In this document: piece after piece, positions 47,002 through 58,575 of the stretch
How the letters are laid out: every line of letters begins with the position of its first letter
Numbering within the stretch: the stretch's first letter is position 1
Source: Setoptus koraiensis
Lineage: Eukaryota > Arthropoda
Length of the DNA stretch: 64,000 nt
Assembly (NCBI GenBank): GCA_048013815.1
Contig: CM106585.1
Coordinates: forward strand, 12,214,001 to 12,278,000
Reading direction: 5' to 3'
Made by a program: the position numbers and the translations under genes
The notes under the pieces: generated by a model
Seen by the model: the letters and a program-made list of their open reading frames with translations, nothing else
Told to the model about the DNA's origin: nothing
Databases searched by the model: none

Positions 47002-48057
47002 ATGGATGATCTCAACCAGCAGAGTCGTCGTGACCTAGTCACTGCTTATTTTAAAACCAATTCAGATGTCTCGGCATCTGATGCTTTCAAACATCTGAAA
47101 CATTTTGGATTCAGTCGGTCTGTGATTTACAAGTATTATAAGAGGTTCAAGGAGGGTTTGGCATTGGATCGAAAGCCAGGATCAGGCAGAAAACCATACA
47201 AAATGACAAAGAAGAAAGTTGAGAAGCTCAGACAGCTTGTTGATGGTGCCACACACATTTCTCAGAGGAAACTGGCTTTGAAGTTCAAAACCCATCACTC
47301 AACTATCAATAGGAGCCTGAAGAAGAATAATATAAATTATTATAAGCGAAAGGATGCTCCAAAAACAACACCAGAGCAAGAGAAACGTCAACTGGATCGC
47401 CTTAAAACTCTCTCTGAAGGAGTGCTCAAACCGGATGGCCGCCTGCACATTGTAATGGATGATGAATCTTATTTCACTCTGAGAGGTGATCACCACCCAT
47501 CATCAAAGGGATATTATTCATCCGACAAGGAGCAGGTGGATCCTTCTGTTAAATACAAACCCAGAGCCAAGTTCCAGACTCGCCTGCTCATGTGGATTGC
47601 CATCAGTCCCAGAGGCCATTCGAAGCCATATTTTGCCCCTTTGAGGTCATCAATGAACCAATTAGATTATGGAAATGATTGTATAATTGACAGGTTGGTT
47701 CCATTCATCAAGGAAAAATATGACAACAAGCGATACATCTTCTGGCCTGATGGTGCAACTGCACATTACGCTAAGCGGACCAAAGAGATTTTCAACCAGT
47801 TTGGTATCCGGTATATAGACCGGGATGAAAATCCTCCAAATGTGCCACAAATCCGCCCCATTGAGCGTTTCTGGGCTCACTTAAAGAACCAAGTTTACGA
47901 CAATGGTTGGCAAACAGATGATTTTGAACATCTTAAGTCAAGAATCAAGACAAAGTTGAAAAAATTTAGTGAAGAATATTTCTCGAATCTCTTCAAAGGG
48001 ACTCGAGAAAAAGTCCAACTCGCTGCAATGAACGGACCACTTAGTATCATCAAGTGA
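47002..48057 (+). CDS. ITmD37E transposase (DD37E)
   Basis: Intact 351-aa transposase that would cut and paste its own element at TA sites. Two N-terminal helix-turn-helix regions bind the TIRs (SRSVIYKYYKRFKEG; THISQRKLALKFKTHHST), separated by a GRKP AT-hook-like linker. The catalytic triad is Asp154 (MDDESYF), Asp250 (FWPDGATAHYA) and Glu288 (RPIERFWAHL). There are 37 residues between the second Asp and the Glu, the DD37E signature. The NPPNVPQIRPIERFW block is typical of ITmD37E elements first described in mosquitoes. I chose ATG 47002 (MDDLNQQSRRDL); the frame is also open upstream to 46942, which would add 20 residues without clear homology. No disabling change is visible. Confidence 0.95.
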   Translation: MDDLNQQSRRDLVTAYFKTNSDVSASDAFKHLKHFGFSRSVIYKYYKRFKEGLALDRKPGSGRKPYKMTKKKVEKLRQLVDGATHISQRKLALKFKTHHSTINRSLKKNNINYYKRKDAPKTTPEQEKRQLDRLKTLSEGVLKPDGRLHIVMDDESYFTLRGDHHPSSKGYYSSDKEQVDPSVKYKPRAKFQTRLLMWIAISPRGHSKPYFAPLRSSMNQLDYGNDCIIDRLVPFIKEKYDNKRYIFWPDGATAHYAKRTKEIFNQFGIRYIDRDENPPNVPQIRPIERFWAHLKNQVYDNGWQTDDFEHLKSRIKTKLKKFSEEYFSNLFKGTREKVQLAAMNGPLSIIK

Positions 48058-48130
48058 TAGATGATACCCAGTCTTCTTTCTAGTGAAATATTTGATTGAA
48101 TAAAAAGCTCACCGTTGAATTTTATATTCG

Positions 48131-48166
48131 TTTGAAATGTTGTCTACGTTTATACGCACCACACCT
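48131..48166 (-). repeat. ITmD37E right terminal inverted repeat
   Basis: 36 bp, exact reverse complement of 46848-46883; next to TA at 48167-48168. Confidence 0.95.
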
Positions 48167-48201
48167 TATATGGATATACAGGTGCATCGTATATCCATAT
48201 A
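48167..48201. repeat. Host hairpin at the transposon insertion point
   Basis: TATATGGATATAC (48167-48179) and GTATATCCATATA (48189-48201) form perfect 13-bp arms around a 9-nt loop. Confidence 0.8.
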
Positions 48202-48828
48202 CCGCGCAACCGTTACGCCGTGCCCCATACGCGACGCGTCTGTGTATAAATGTACAGCGAGCCGCCCAAAAGGAAACATCTCGGCGCGCAATAGACGCGC
48301 ATCTTATAAATAGTTATTGTGTCACTAAATATTTATAAAAGTTCATGTTTACATTTATGAGATTACGGGCCGCTATATTTAGCCGGGCAGCGGCCAGCTT
48401 GTGGGGCCCGCTTGTGGGGCCCGCAACTTGAGTTGTGGCAGCGTGCTGCTGGCTTACTGAGCTATTGATTTCAATAATATCCGCCAGGCGCGCCAGTTAC
48501 GTAAGCGCTGGCTGGCTGGCGAGCTTGTTATGCACACACTCACAAATGTTGTCAAATATAGAATTATCGGCACACAAACACGACAGTCAGTGTCTATTAA
48601 TATCCCGCGAGGAGCAACCCATTTGGCCGCTTATTTTATTTGCTCGTCCTTGCGGCCTGTTCGGCGCTCTTCGATCGCCGCTTTTCGCCCCCCCCCCCCC
48701 GCCGGGTATTGGTGGGCGCTCTCGCGGTGCGGAATGCGCCGTGCGGAGACCCGACACGACACAATGACAACAGCTGCCGCGAGCAAGCGCTTGTTATTGT
48801 GCCCTGAAACACCGCCACGGGTCGACCG

Positions 48829-48948
48829 GCTCCCTTTAGGCTCGCTTTTAGGCTCGCTTTTAGGCTCCCTTTTAGCCTCCTTTTTAGGCTCCCTTTTAGG
48901 CTCCCTTTTAGGCTCCTTTTTAGGCTCCCTTCTAGGCTCCCTTTTAGT
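48829..48948. repeat. 12-bp minisatellite
   Basis: About ten copies of TTTTAGGCTCCC with C/G variation at single positions, in the exp intron. Long open frames across it on both strands simply reflect a period divisible by three. Confidence 0.9.
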
Positions 48949-49668
48949 GGGCCACCCGGCTGCCCATTGAAAAAGCCCGCGATTGTTGACAATGACCGAG
49001 TCGAAACGCACCGAGCGGCCGGGCCAAGCCGGACGCGCTTCGAGAGGGCGCTCGCCGTAGTTAAGTTGTCGTAATTGACTCCGCGCGCAACCTTAAAAGA
49101 TAGCCGCTCGTGTCTGTTACGTAATACGCCCAACGCCACGTAATATATGTAATATGGGCCCCTATTCGAGTGAGCGGCTCGCCGGGGGAAGCCAACAACG
49201 TGTGCCGTCATGTGACTGGCTGGCTGCAGCCAACCAATGAGCACATTGTATAAGCTCACCATTTATATTCGCATAATGATGCCATCTCATCATCAAAATG
49301 ACGCAATGATTGAAATGATGCCCTCCCCCCCCCCCAATTCATGGCGGCCGCATCAGTGGACGCCACATAAAATAATTTGCCGCTAGATGCAGGCAAAGGG
49401 CAGGTGACTGGCGAACGGGCTCAACGGGCCCGCATCCGGTCGGGCTTCCGGCCCGGAAATTTGATGCCGCGTTGTTGTCGTCGCGGTCGTTGCTGGCTCG
49501 ACTCGAGCCGCTCGAGCGCTTTATTTGAATTTCTGACGAGTAATACTTGGCAAGCAGTATTGCGACATCTCATGACAATGGCTCGTCTCGACAATATCCT
49601 TGAGGGACGAGCGGTAACGGCGGGCGCGGTCGCCGACCCGCACGCAGCTCACCGTGCTGAGCTCATAC

Positions 49669-49741
49669 CGCGCATACGAGCTCGTATGCGCGTATAAAGT
49701 CTCGGTACGTATGTGACCGGCGGTATACCGCCGTCACATAC
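49669..49741. repeat. Two adjacent palindromes
   Basis: 49669-49692 is a perfect 24-bp palindrome centred on GAGCTC (arm CGCGCATACGAG). Fifteen bases later, 49709-49741 is an almost perfect palindrome centred on GGTATACC (arms GTATGTGA..CGGCGGTA with one unpaired base). Both could extrude as cruciforms or fold as RNA hairpins. Confidence 0.85.
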
Positions 49742-50501
49742 CGTACCGATATACGTATATGTTGTTGTTGTTGTACATGGTACAGCGAATGTGTTTTTCG
49801 GGTGGTGGCCGCCAGGCGGCAAGGCGCGCGCGCGCGCCGATCAAATCGCTGTTGATAACAATACCAATGTCGATATAACCATAACAACCATTAGCGCCCC
49901 AGCAGCTGGCCCCGGCGCGCTGTCATGCAATAGTCACTACTAAACTCGGTGTGCGTGTGTGTGATGTGCTCGGGTACATAGGAGCGTTTGGCGACTCACT
50001 CAGACACTGCGAGTGGGGGGCGCCCCACTCGCAGCAGTTGTCAGCAAACGGCAGCAACACGGCAGAAGCGAGAGGGGGAGCCAGTGTCTAGTGGCACACA
50101 CTCAGTAGCTGCCAGGCCCGTGTGTGTTTGTTTGTTGCGTAATATAGCTAACCAGATAGCTGCAGATAGAGCAAACACACACAACACACACACGATATAA
50201 ATGACAACAACAACAGCGAGTGCATGTATAGCCCCAATAGAGCTGCATGTTAACGAGGCCGCCGTTGGGGCCCCATATTGGCCGACTGGGCTGTTTCGAC
50301 TGGCTAGGAGTGGCTGTGAGGACAATGCACTGAATTGTGATCACACTTTATTTGTTGTTGTTTAGGGCGCCCCCCCCCCACACACACACAAACTAGCTAC
50401 TAGCTAATGCCGCTATCGCTGATAAATTATCCGCCGCTATCGGCCAATTGTTCATCACATCATCGATGCAACAGCAGCAACGACAGCAACAGCAGCAGCA
50501 A

Positions 50502-50548
<47 letters not shown>

Positions 50549-50836
50549 CATATTAACAACATACACACACGTATTACATCAGAGTGCCTCAAACAGACCT
50601 CGTGCAGACAGTTATCGGTGACAGCGGCAGCTGCAGTAACTTTGGCCTCACCTTTGTAACCATTAGCACACACACACACACACACACACACGGTTAAGAG
50701 GCGCGCTCATAAAATAATATCAATTACGCAATAGCAATTGAGTGAGCTCAACGCGCGCACACACACTCACAACGGTTTACGACGGTGGACAACAAATAAA
50801 CCGGAAATAGAGACAAGCAAGAGACGCAACAGCGAA

Positions 50837-53800
50837 ATGTCGTCGTCGTTTCCAGCGGCCCGTCGAAACAGCAGCAACAACAACAACAGCGGCAGCAACA
50901 ACAGCAGCAACAGCAACAACAACAACAGCAGCAACAGCAACAACAACGGCGGCAACAATAACAATAACAACAACAACAACAACAAGACCAGTCAGCACGG
51001 CACAACAACCAGTGAAAACACAATGAGCACCGAGGAAAAAAAAGCCACATCGGTAACAACCACAACAACCACGACAACAACCACGACAAGCACCACCAAA
51101 CAGCACCACCAGCACCACCACCATCATCACCACCATCACAACCATCAGCAACAACCACCCAGCACCAGCGCCCGTTCAGGATCATTACGCCATATGCACA
51201 TGCTTGTGATTAAACAGGGCCCGACGGCTCCAACAGGCCGTGCATAATGACATTTCATGACATTGGCTGAATGTATTTTCAATTTAGTTCGTTCTGTGAG
51301 ATAGACCAGGTAAAATTGTTGATGATAACGTTTACTTTTATACATGTCAATTTCATCGTCAGGAGGTGCGCGAAGCGACCGCTGGCCGACGACTTACCAT
51401 TTCCCAGCATGGACCAAATGGCCGACGCAATAGTGGACATTTGCGTCCAAATGCGCGTCAGGTGAGTCCGCGACACTTTGCGGTGTTTCGCGACACTTCA
51501 TTGTGGCATTCCGAGGCATTTCGAGGCATTTCGAGGCGTTTCGCGACAGTTCGCGGCACTTTCGCCCGTCACTCACATTGAGCCGCTCTCTGACTTCCGC
51601 TTGATTTTCGCTCGTTTCATTTTTTGCACGCAGGTCCTTCATCGGAATGGGCGTGGGCGCGGGCGCCTACATCCTGAGCCTGTGCGCTCTCAACCGGCCC
51701 GACCTGGTGGACGGTCTGTTCCTGATAAACCCGCTGGCGAACAGCTGCTCGTGGACGGAGTGGATCTACTCCAAAATGACAGCGCTCACCTCAAAGGCCC
51801 TGTATCACAAACAACCGTCGGCCGCCATTCCACACACAACAAGCTCAACAACAACAACAACAACCACAAACCAATTGACGCCGCCTAGCCACCAGCACCA
51901 GCAACAGTCGGAACCGGAAGTGCAGCAGGACACCCATCAGCACCATGGCAGCAGTAAAAAGATGACACCCACGGCAAGGCTGCGCCAATTAATAGTGTCA
52001 AACTTGCATTTACAGCATCACAACTCGAGTCACCAGCAAACAACAACAAATCACAACAGCGGCAAATGGGACGCGTCGCACATTGACAATGACTCGCCAT
52101 CGGCCCATTCGGACAAATCGCAACCCGACGAGGGCGCCCCCACCGGCGCCGCATCCGGTCACGAGTCGCCCGCCAGCCAGGCGCGCCTGCCCATAGAATA
52201 CCTCATGTACCATCATTTCGGGCCGGCTTCAGTGGGCCGCTGCCGGCGACTGTCCGACACCGGCTCGACGGTGCCCGCTTTCTCTGAACACCAGACGTCA
52301 TCGCCGGCAGCAGCGGCACCGTCGGCGGCAGACACCCAATCGCCCGCACACGGCACAGCACACGGCACAGCATACGGCACAGCAAAGGCCGACGGAACGC
52401 CGCCCGGTCGCGGCGCCCACGACGGCACCGGAAGTAACGCCAGCGACAGCCTAAAGTCGTTTTCGCAACACAATGCCGACACAACGGGCTCCTATTCGAG
52501 CGGCAGCCCGACCAGCTCGGTGAGCCGGCCGACGGCCAACATTGGAACAATACTGGCGGGTATCACCACCGATAAGCAGCGCCACGCGCAAATTTACAGT
52601 ATTTACAAGGGATATTTCAAGCGTATCAATAGGCACAATTTGATTTTATTCATACAATCATTCTTGAAGCGCCAAAGTTTGAACTTGCGCAAGGACTGCG
52701 GAGCCGCCGCTCATGCGGCCGCCGCGGCGGCCGCGCTGGGCGCCTCCATCTGTACCCCGTTCGGGGCGCCGCCGGGCGCGGCAGCCATTTCGAGTGTGCC
52801 CGGCGCGGCCAAGTCGTCGAGCTTGAGCCAGGGCCATCGGGCCACTAACGCCGCCAGCGACCCGACAATACAGGCCAGCCAGTCGAAAGAGGAGTCGGCG
52901 GCCGTTGTGGCGAAGCGCTTGACCGAGTCGCCGCCGTCGTCGTCGTCGGGCAGCGGCGCGGCGTCCGTCTCCGAAACAAAGAAGCCGGCGGGTTTGTTGC
53001 GCAACAGCTGCCACCGGCAGAGCAGCGCCAGTACGTGTAGCGGCGCTAGCGGGTCATTGAAGCGCTTCAGCAGTGGCGGCCCGGCCGGCATCGGCGCCAA
53101 AACGGGTAGCGGCGGCAATCTGAGCGGATCCGCCAGCGGTGTGCCCATGGCTGCCCGGCCGCACATACTCAAGCATCACTCAGTGGGCAGCGGAAGTAGC
53201 GAGCTGAGCATGCAAAGCGGCGGCTCGGCCAACAGCAACGCGCAATCGTTTTCGAGCGGCCTATCCACCATAGACGGTCCGACGCGACCGCTGGACGGGC
53301 AAGATGGGCCCGAGAGTTTGAGGAGCGAGCAATATGGCGAGCCCGATGAGGACGCCGATGACGCACCGGAACCGGTGGACTCAGTCGACAGCAAGGACGG
53401 GGCAGCCGACGAGCCGGCCCGGCCATCAAGCGGCGCCGCCAAGGATACAGTACCGACGAAGGGTCAAAAGTCGCAAGCGGCCAAACCGTTGACGGGTGTG
53501 TCCGCGCGGCTCAATCAGCAACAGCAACAGCGAGCGGGTACTTACAACAAGACGGCGGGTATTTTGCGCAACAGAAGCGTTACGTCGTCGGGCACTGCGG
53601 CGTCCGGCGCGGGTACCGCAATGCAAAGCTCGACGCCCGTTCTAGTGGCGGGCACCAAAGTCAAGAAAACATTTACCTGTCAGACGCTCATTATGTGCTC
53701 GTCGGTGTCCACTCATTGCGACCACGCGCTCAGCTTAATGTCAAAATTGAACCCGTTGCAATCGACCTGGATTAAGACGGACAGTCTGTTGGTTTTGGAG

Positions 53801-54082
53801 GAACGGCCCGACAAGGTTTGCCAGGCGCTGCGCCTCTTCTTGCAGGGCATCGGTTATTCCATGTCCAGCTACGAGAAGCGGCTCAGGTTGTCGCGGGGCG
53901 GCCCGTCGTCGTCGCCGCCGGCGCAAGCGCCGCCGAAAAAGGGCGGCACGGGCGGCTCGGGACAGCGGGCGGGCGGCGCGAGTGCGGCGCAGCCGGACCC
54001 GGTCGGTCAGTCGGGAGCGCAGCAGAGTCAGCACCCGTTCGGCGGACACACGCGGCGCCGGCAGTCGTCGGTGCCCTCGTGA
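50837..54082 (+). CDS. NDRG/MESK2-like protein nested in the exp intron; N-terminal part frame-broken
   Basis: NDRG family (alpha/beta-hydrolase fold without catalytic activity). The firm part is two exons joined by a GT-AG intron, ~51271-51461 and 51634-54082: [16 protein letters not shown], then [64 protein letters not shown] and [20 protein letters not shown] with [14 protein letters not shown]. Disordered inserts of roughly 145 and 300 residues interrupt the conserved blocks, making the last exon alone 816 codons. Upstream, 50837-51223 encodes a Met-led Asn/Thr/His-rich leader ending [13 protein letters not shown]. The next frame gives [17 protein letters not shown], matching the NDRG consensus RPxxLTFHDIGLN, but is then met by TGA at 51268 before [12 protein letters not shown] resumes. 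So the N-terminal domain needs small indels to read through: assembly errors, decay, or initiation at ATG 51271 are all possible. The gene runs opposite to exp. Confidence 0.72.
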
Positions 54083-55773
54083 GTGAATTTTTCGTGGAGG
54101 CATTTTTCGTGGGGCATTTTTGGCCGGCGGCTATTGGACAGTGTCGTGACGGGAACTGGCGGAGCGCAACGGCCCGGCCGACCGGACAAGCCCGTAACCG
54201 CAAACAACAGGTTTGTTGGTATTGATAAACGGCCGCTCAAACACACGCACACACACACACACACTCGGGCCGGGCGACTCAGGTGAGCGGCGGAGGCAAG
54301 TGCGCGACGGCACGCACTCATGAATTGTAATAATTGAGGCTGTTACAATGGGTAACACAATTATAATTATGTTATTAAATACATGTAATAATATCACAAA
54401 TAAACACACCAGCGCACGCATAAAATAGATATAGCGGGCACGGCACCAAAAATAAGCGAACCGGGCCGGTCGATTGCGCAACAGCGCCGACGTGTAATCG
54501 GCCGAGCGGCCGTCGCGCTGACCACCGGCTAACCTAGACCCCATTGGCTCGCCACTGGAACCTGTCGCGGCTCACGCAACAACTGTACACGTATGTACAT
54601 GTACTAATGAGCTCGCAAGGTATTTGATTGTCGGATATATTTCGACCGTCGGTGTGTATTTTTGGCGGTGCCGAAAATACACACCCGACGGGCGCCCACC
54701 AAAAATGCGTATTGTGTCACACAATTTGTGTGCCATGTGAAACGCCTGTGTGTCTGAATTGCGTTCAATTTGCGACGAGCAGCCACTGCGCCACACTGGC
54801 CCCATTAGCCACAGTTGGCGAGGGGCACAGGTAGCAGACGGGTGGCGGACAAGCGGCGGCGGGCAAGGGGCGGCGGACAAGCGGCGGCGGGTGAGCGGCT
54901 ACGGGCAAGAGGCGACAGGCTGCTGCAAGTGCGCGCAGTGGACACTCTCGACCGACCGTATTTGACGGCCCGTTAGTAACGGGCGCCCGCTGTGGCCGGC
55001 CCGCAGCCGATCGGGCGGCGCCGGTGCGTCGAGTGTGTCACCAAATCATTAGGGTGCGTGAGAACAATTGCACCTGTCGCTCATGTCAGGCGACCGAAAC
55101 GGCAACAGCGGCGGCCAGGGCAACACATGACAAGCTTGATTGTGCGGCTGGCTCGGTAATTATTATCCATCATGGTTGGCACGGTTGCGCAACGCGCACG
55201 TAGACGAGCACCAACAACAACCACGGCAACAACAACAACAGCAACGACGACGACGACGACAACAGCGACAGGTGAGCCGACCCTGAACTGGCGCGCTCGA
55301 ATTTCGGCCAGACGGCGCCCAATGCAAACATTGTGTGTGCGAGTGGCAGTGTGAGAGTTAATTTAAAACTAACGACTTGTCAGAGAGTTTGACTGTGTGC
55401 GCACACATTACGTAACACACAGCGTGTGTAATGTGTATCATGTAATACGTTTGATATGTGTGCGAGCTTGTGAGGATGTCGACAGGATGATCATTAATCA
55501 GCCATTGGCGACAACTCACTGTCAGTCGCACTGTTCACAATGTCAGTCGCAATGGCAGCGCGGCTCGCAATTTGAATTGACTGTCAGGTGAATCGTTTGT
55601 TGGGCCAACGAGCCAGCCAACGGCAACAGGTGAAGCCGACCGAAGCTACCTGTGCGCTCGATTTGCCCAACTGCCAGTAGGTAACTCGACACAGCAGCGA
55701 TTGATTGTTTTGTTTGCGATTGTTGGCGCCGGCAAGCTGCGCAGCGCGCACTGTCAACCCGGCCAACAAATCA

Positions 55774-55890
55774 CTATCAGCTGACTGTCACCTGACTCAC
55801 TGACAGTCAAATCAATATCAGCTGACTGGCAGTCAAATCAGTATCGGCCGACTGACAGTCAAATCAGTATCGGCCGACCGACAGTGAAAT
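55774..55890. repeat. 26-bp minisatellite
   Basis: Three to four copies of a 26-bp unit with core CAGTCAAATCAGTATCGGCC; the left copies have CTG in place of GGCC. Confidence 0.8.
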
Positions 55891-58484
55891 CATACATGCA
55901 ATCTTGCAAGCTTGCTGCTGCTGCTGCTGCTACAACAAACAAACAATCTTATTAATATTAATAACAACAACAACTAACTAACTAACAGCATTGTAAACTA
56001 ACCAACAATGCGCACTAACTCGCCCAACGATCAGCCGAGCAATCAGCTGAGCAAACAGGTGAATCGCCACGAAACAATTAACTTACAGTTAGTTGGTAGT
56101 TATTAGTCAGTGAGTGTGCTGTACCAATAATGTCAATCAGTGTGTTGCGAGTTGCCAAGCCAAGCAGTTACGCAACTCGCAACCAGCGTTAGCCAGCGAC
56201 GGCGGCGTTGTCGACGATGGCGCTAATAACCTGTGATGGCTTCTTCTTTCACTGTGCTCTTGTTTTGTTGTCGTTTGAGCACAATCCGTTATTTGGCTCG
56301 TTTATTGCATTAGACAGCTCTGCGTGTGAGCTGCTGTGATTTAGCTCCATGTTGAGCTTGAGCTAAATCGGCCGACAGGCTAAATACGGCTAATGGAGCC
56401 GCGCCATTGCAGCCATTGAGTCACGGCGAGCGACAATTCAACTTGAACCGTTAGCCGCTCAATTGTTCTTCGGGCGCGCTTGTCATTCGGGCAAACTTGT
56501 CACTGACGGCCCGGCTGGCGGCGCCAACAGTGTGCGCGTTTCGCGGCCATCCCCGGGCCGACAGCTCCGCTGATTTCGAACCGGCAACCCCTGCCCTGGC
56601 GGAGTTTGCCGGAGTTCGGCGGAGTTCGGCGGAGTTTGCCAGAGTTTGCCAGAGCCGAAACGGCTCGAAATAGCTCGCCAGGGCGAGCCCGCCGTCGGGC
56701 CGATGCGCCGCTGACTGGCGTGCAAATCGGACGCGCGTCGGGCCCGCTGACGGGCCGGCAGCGGCGCCCGCGCCGCAAGTCGCCGCCGCGACAAGCGAAG
56801 AGTCGCCGTACTTGGCAGTCCGAAGCTCGCAGTCCGAGGAGCCGCATTTCGGCGCGCCGAGATGCGTCGTCGCGGCCGAAATAACGATAATAACGCGCCT
56901 GTCATAGTGACAGTGGCGCCGATACACATAGGCAGCAATTCATCACTCGACGAGAGGAAAAGACTCGCCATTAGCGGCCGACTTTGCGCTTGTTGTCTCA
57001 GTGTGTCCGATTATTTGCCGCCGACAAACAATCAATCAAACAACAATAATTGTTGCTGATGAATTGCATAATGAGCACGTCAGCTGCCCAGCGGCTCGCT
57101 GTCTCTGGAGGTTCGGCGGCTCGGCGGCTCGGCGGCGAGAGATTGCTCAGGTAGCTCGGGCGGCTCGGGCAGCCGGGTCAGCCGGGCCGCGGGACAGGCG
57201 GTGATTATGTTGTTGAGATGGGTTGCGTTGCAAAATAGACTGTGTGCACAAAGTGGTTCAGTTGCGCAACAATCGCGCTGCTTAGATCGCTGACCAGTTC
57301 AGATCAATCTTGCGCAATTGTGACAGCATCGGCGCTGGCCAATGCCACTGTTGTTGCATCATGCAAAACAGTGGCATTTGTTACGACACACAGCCGGCCA
57401 GCGGTCAGCTGGTTGGCTGCCCATTGTCGGTGTCATGGCATGAGAGTCATGCCGGCACCGGATGTTGCCACTTGCCAGAAACGTTGTCTCACAACTTGTT
57501 GTGACTCACAACTTGTGAGTCACAAGCAGCAGCAGCAGCCAACACAAGCTGTCAGTTGGCCAGCACGTCAGCTGATTGGCTATCAGCTGACGCGCTGGCC
57601 AACTGACATGCCAACAGCTGATGCGAGCCGATGGCAGGCACAACGCTAGTGAGCCGCACTCACTGACCGTTACAGTTACAAACTGACAGCACACAGTTAC
57701 GTAACACACTGTAACTGTTGTCTCCGATGCAAACATGACTCCGAATGCAAATTGACTTGGCTGGCGAGCCACGGTGCACATTCATGAATATCCATGCATC
57801 ACAATGCATCATCGCCCATGATTCATCGGGTATCCGAGCGCGAAACGGATACAGTTAGCGGATACACAAATAACACACATAATAAATATGCGTGTACGTT
57901 CAATGGAGACGCAAAAATGAACTGACTGAATCATGCAAACAATGCGCCAATCAGGCCAATTGACCAATGAAGTTGAGGGCGCAAATTACCGTTATTTGCT
58001 GCCGGCGCGCCGCCCTCTGCCAAGACCGATTCCGGATGACGCCAAATTACTGGCGGTTTGCACGCAGCCAAACGAGAATTCGAACTGGAATCGCCGGGCT
58101 AAGTGCAGCGCGACTGGCCGCCGGACAACGGACTCGCCAACGACCGGCCGACTGTGACTTTCATCCGCTGGCCGACACTGGCTGGCAAACGCTCGCCTGG
58201 ATGGGCGACGGGAGAGAGCGACAGGAGAGAGCGATAAAAGAGAGAGAGAGAGCGACAATTTGCCCGACGATCGCTGAGAAAATTTCGCCAGTTCCTCATT
58301 GGCCGTCGCTGTTCGATGGCATGCGTCTCGATGCGACCCAGGGATGCATTTATGCGGCTGTGATGTTCGTTGCGACGTTCTCACAATTGTCGGCTGGGCG
58401 GCATCGCGCGCCGATAATCGGCGCACATGCGATGAGACTCACACGGCACCGTAAGCGGGCAAACTTTTGGCAACTTTGCCGAAT

Positions 58485-58575
58485 TTGGCCAAATTTTGCC
58501 GAATTTCGCCACTTTTCGTCAATTTTCGCCAGTTTTTGCCCGTTTTCGCCAGTTTTCGCCAGTTTTCGCCAAATC
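58485..58575. repeat. 11-bp degenerate minisatellite
   Basis: About eight degenerate copies of GCCAGTTTTCG/GCCAATTTTCG. Confidence 0.8.

Larger units (their letters stand above)
46848..48166 (+). mobile_element. Complete ITmD37E-type Tc1/mariner transposon
   Basis: 1,319-bp DNA transposon. Its 36-bp terminal inverted repeats (46848-46883 and 48131-48166) are perfect, beginning AGGTGTGGTGCGTATAAACG, and pairing continues imperfectly for a further 7 bp. It is flanked by TA duplications (46846-46847 and 48167-48168). One intact transposase gene fills the interior, with an AATAAA near 48099. Identical TIRs and an unbroken reading frame imply recent insertion. It is AT-richer than the surrounding intron. 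The right TA is also the outer edge of a 13-bp-arm hairpin in the host sequence. Confidence 0.95.

Noticed and set aside
48631-49011. Long Lys/Glu/Pro repeat protein frame (EPKREPKKE-like)
   Set aside because: Product of the 12-bp minisatellite, whose period is divisible by three; both strands are open for the same reason.
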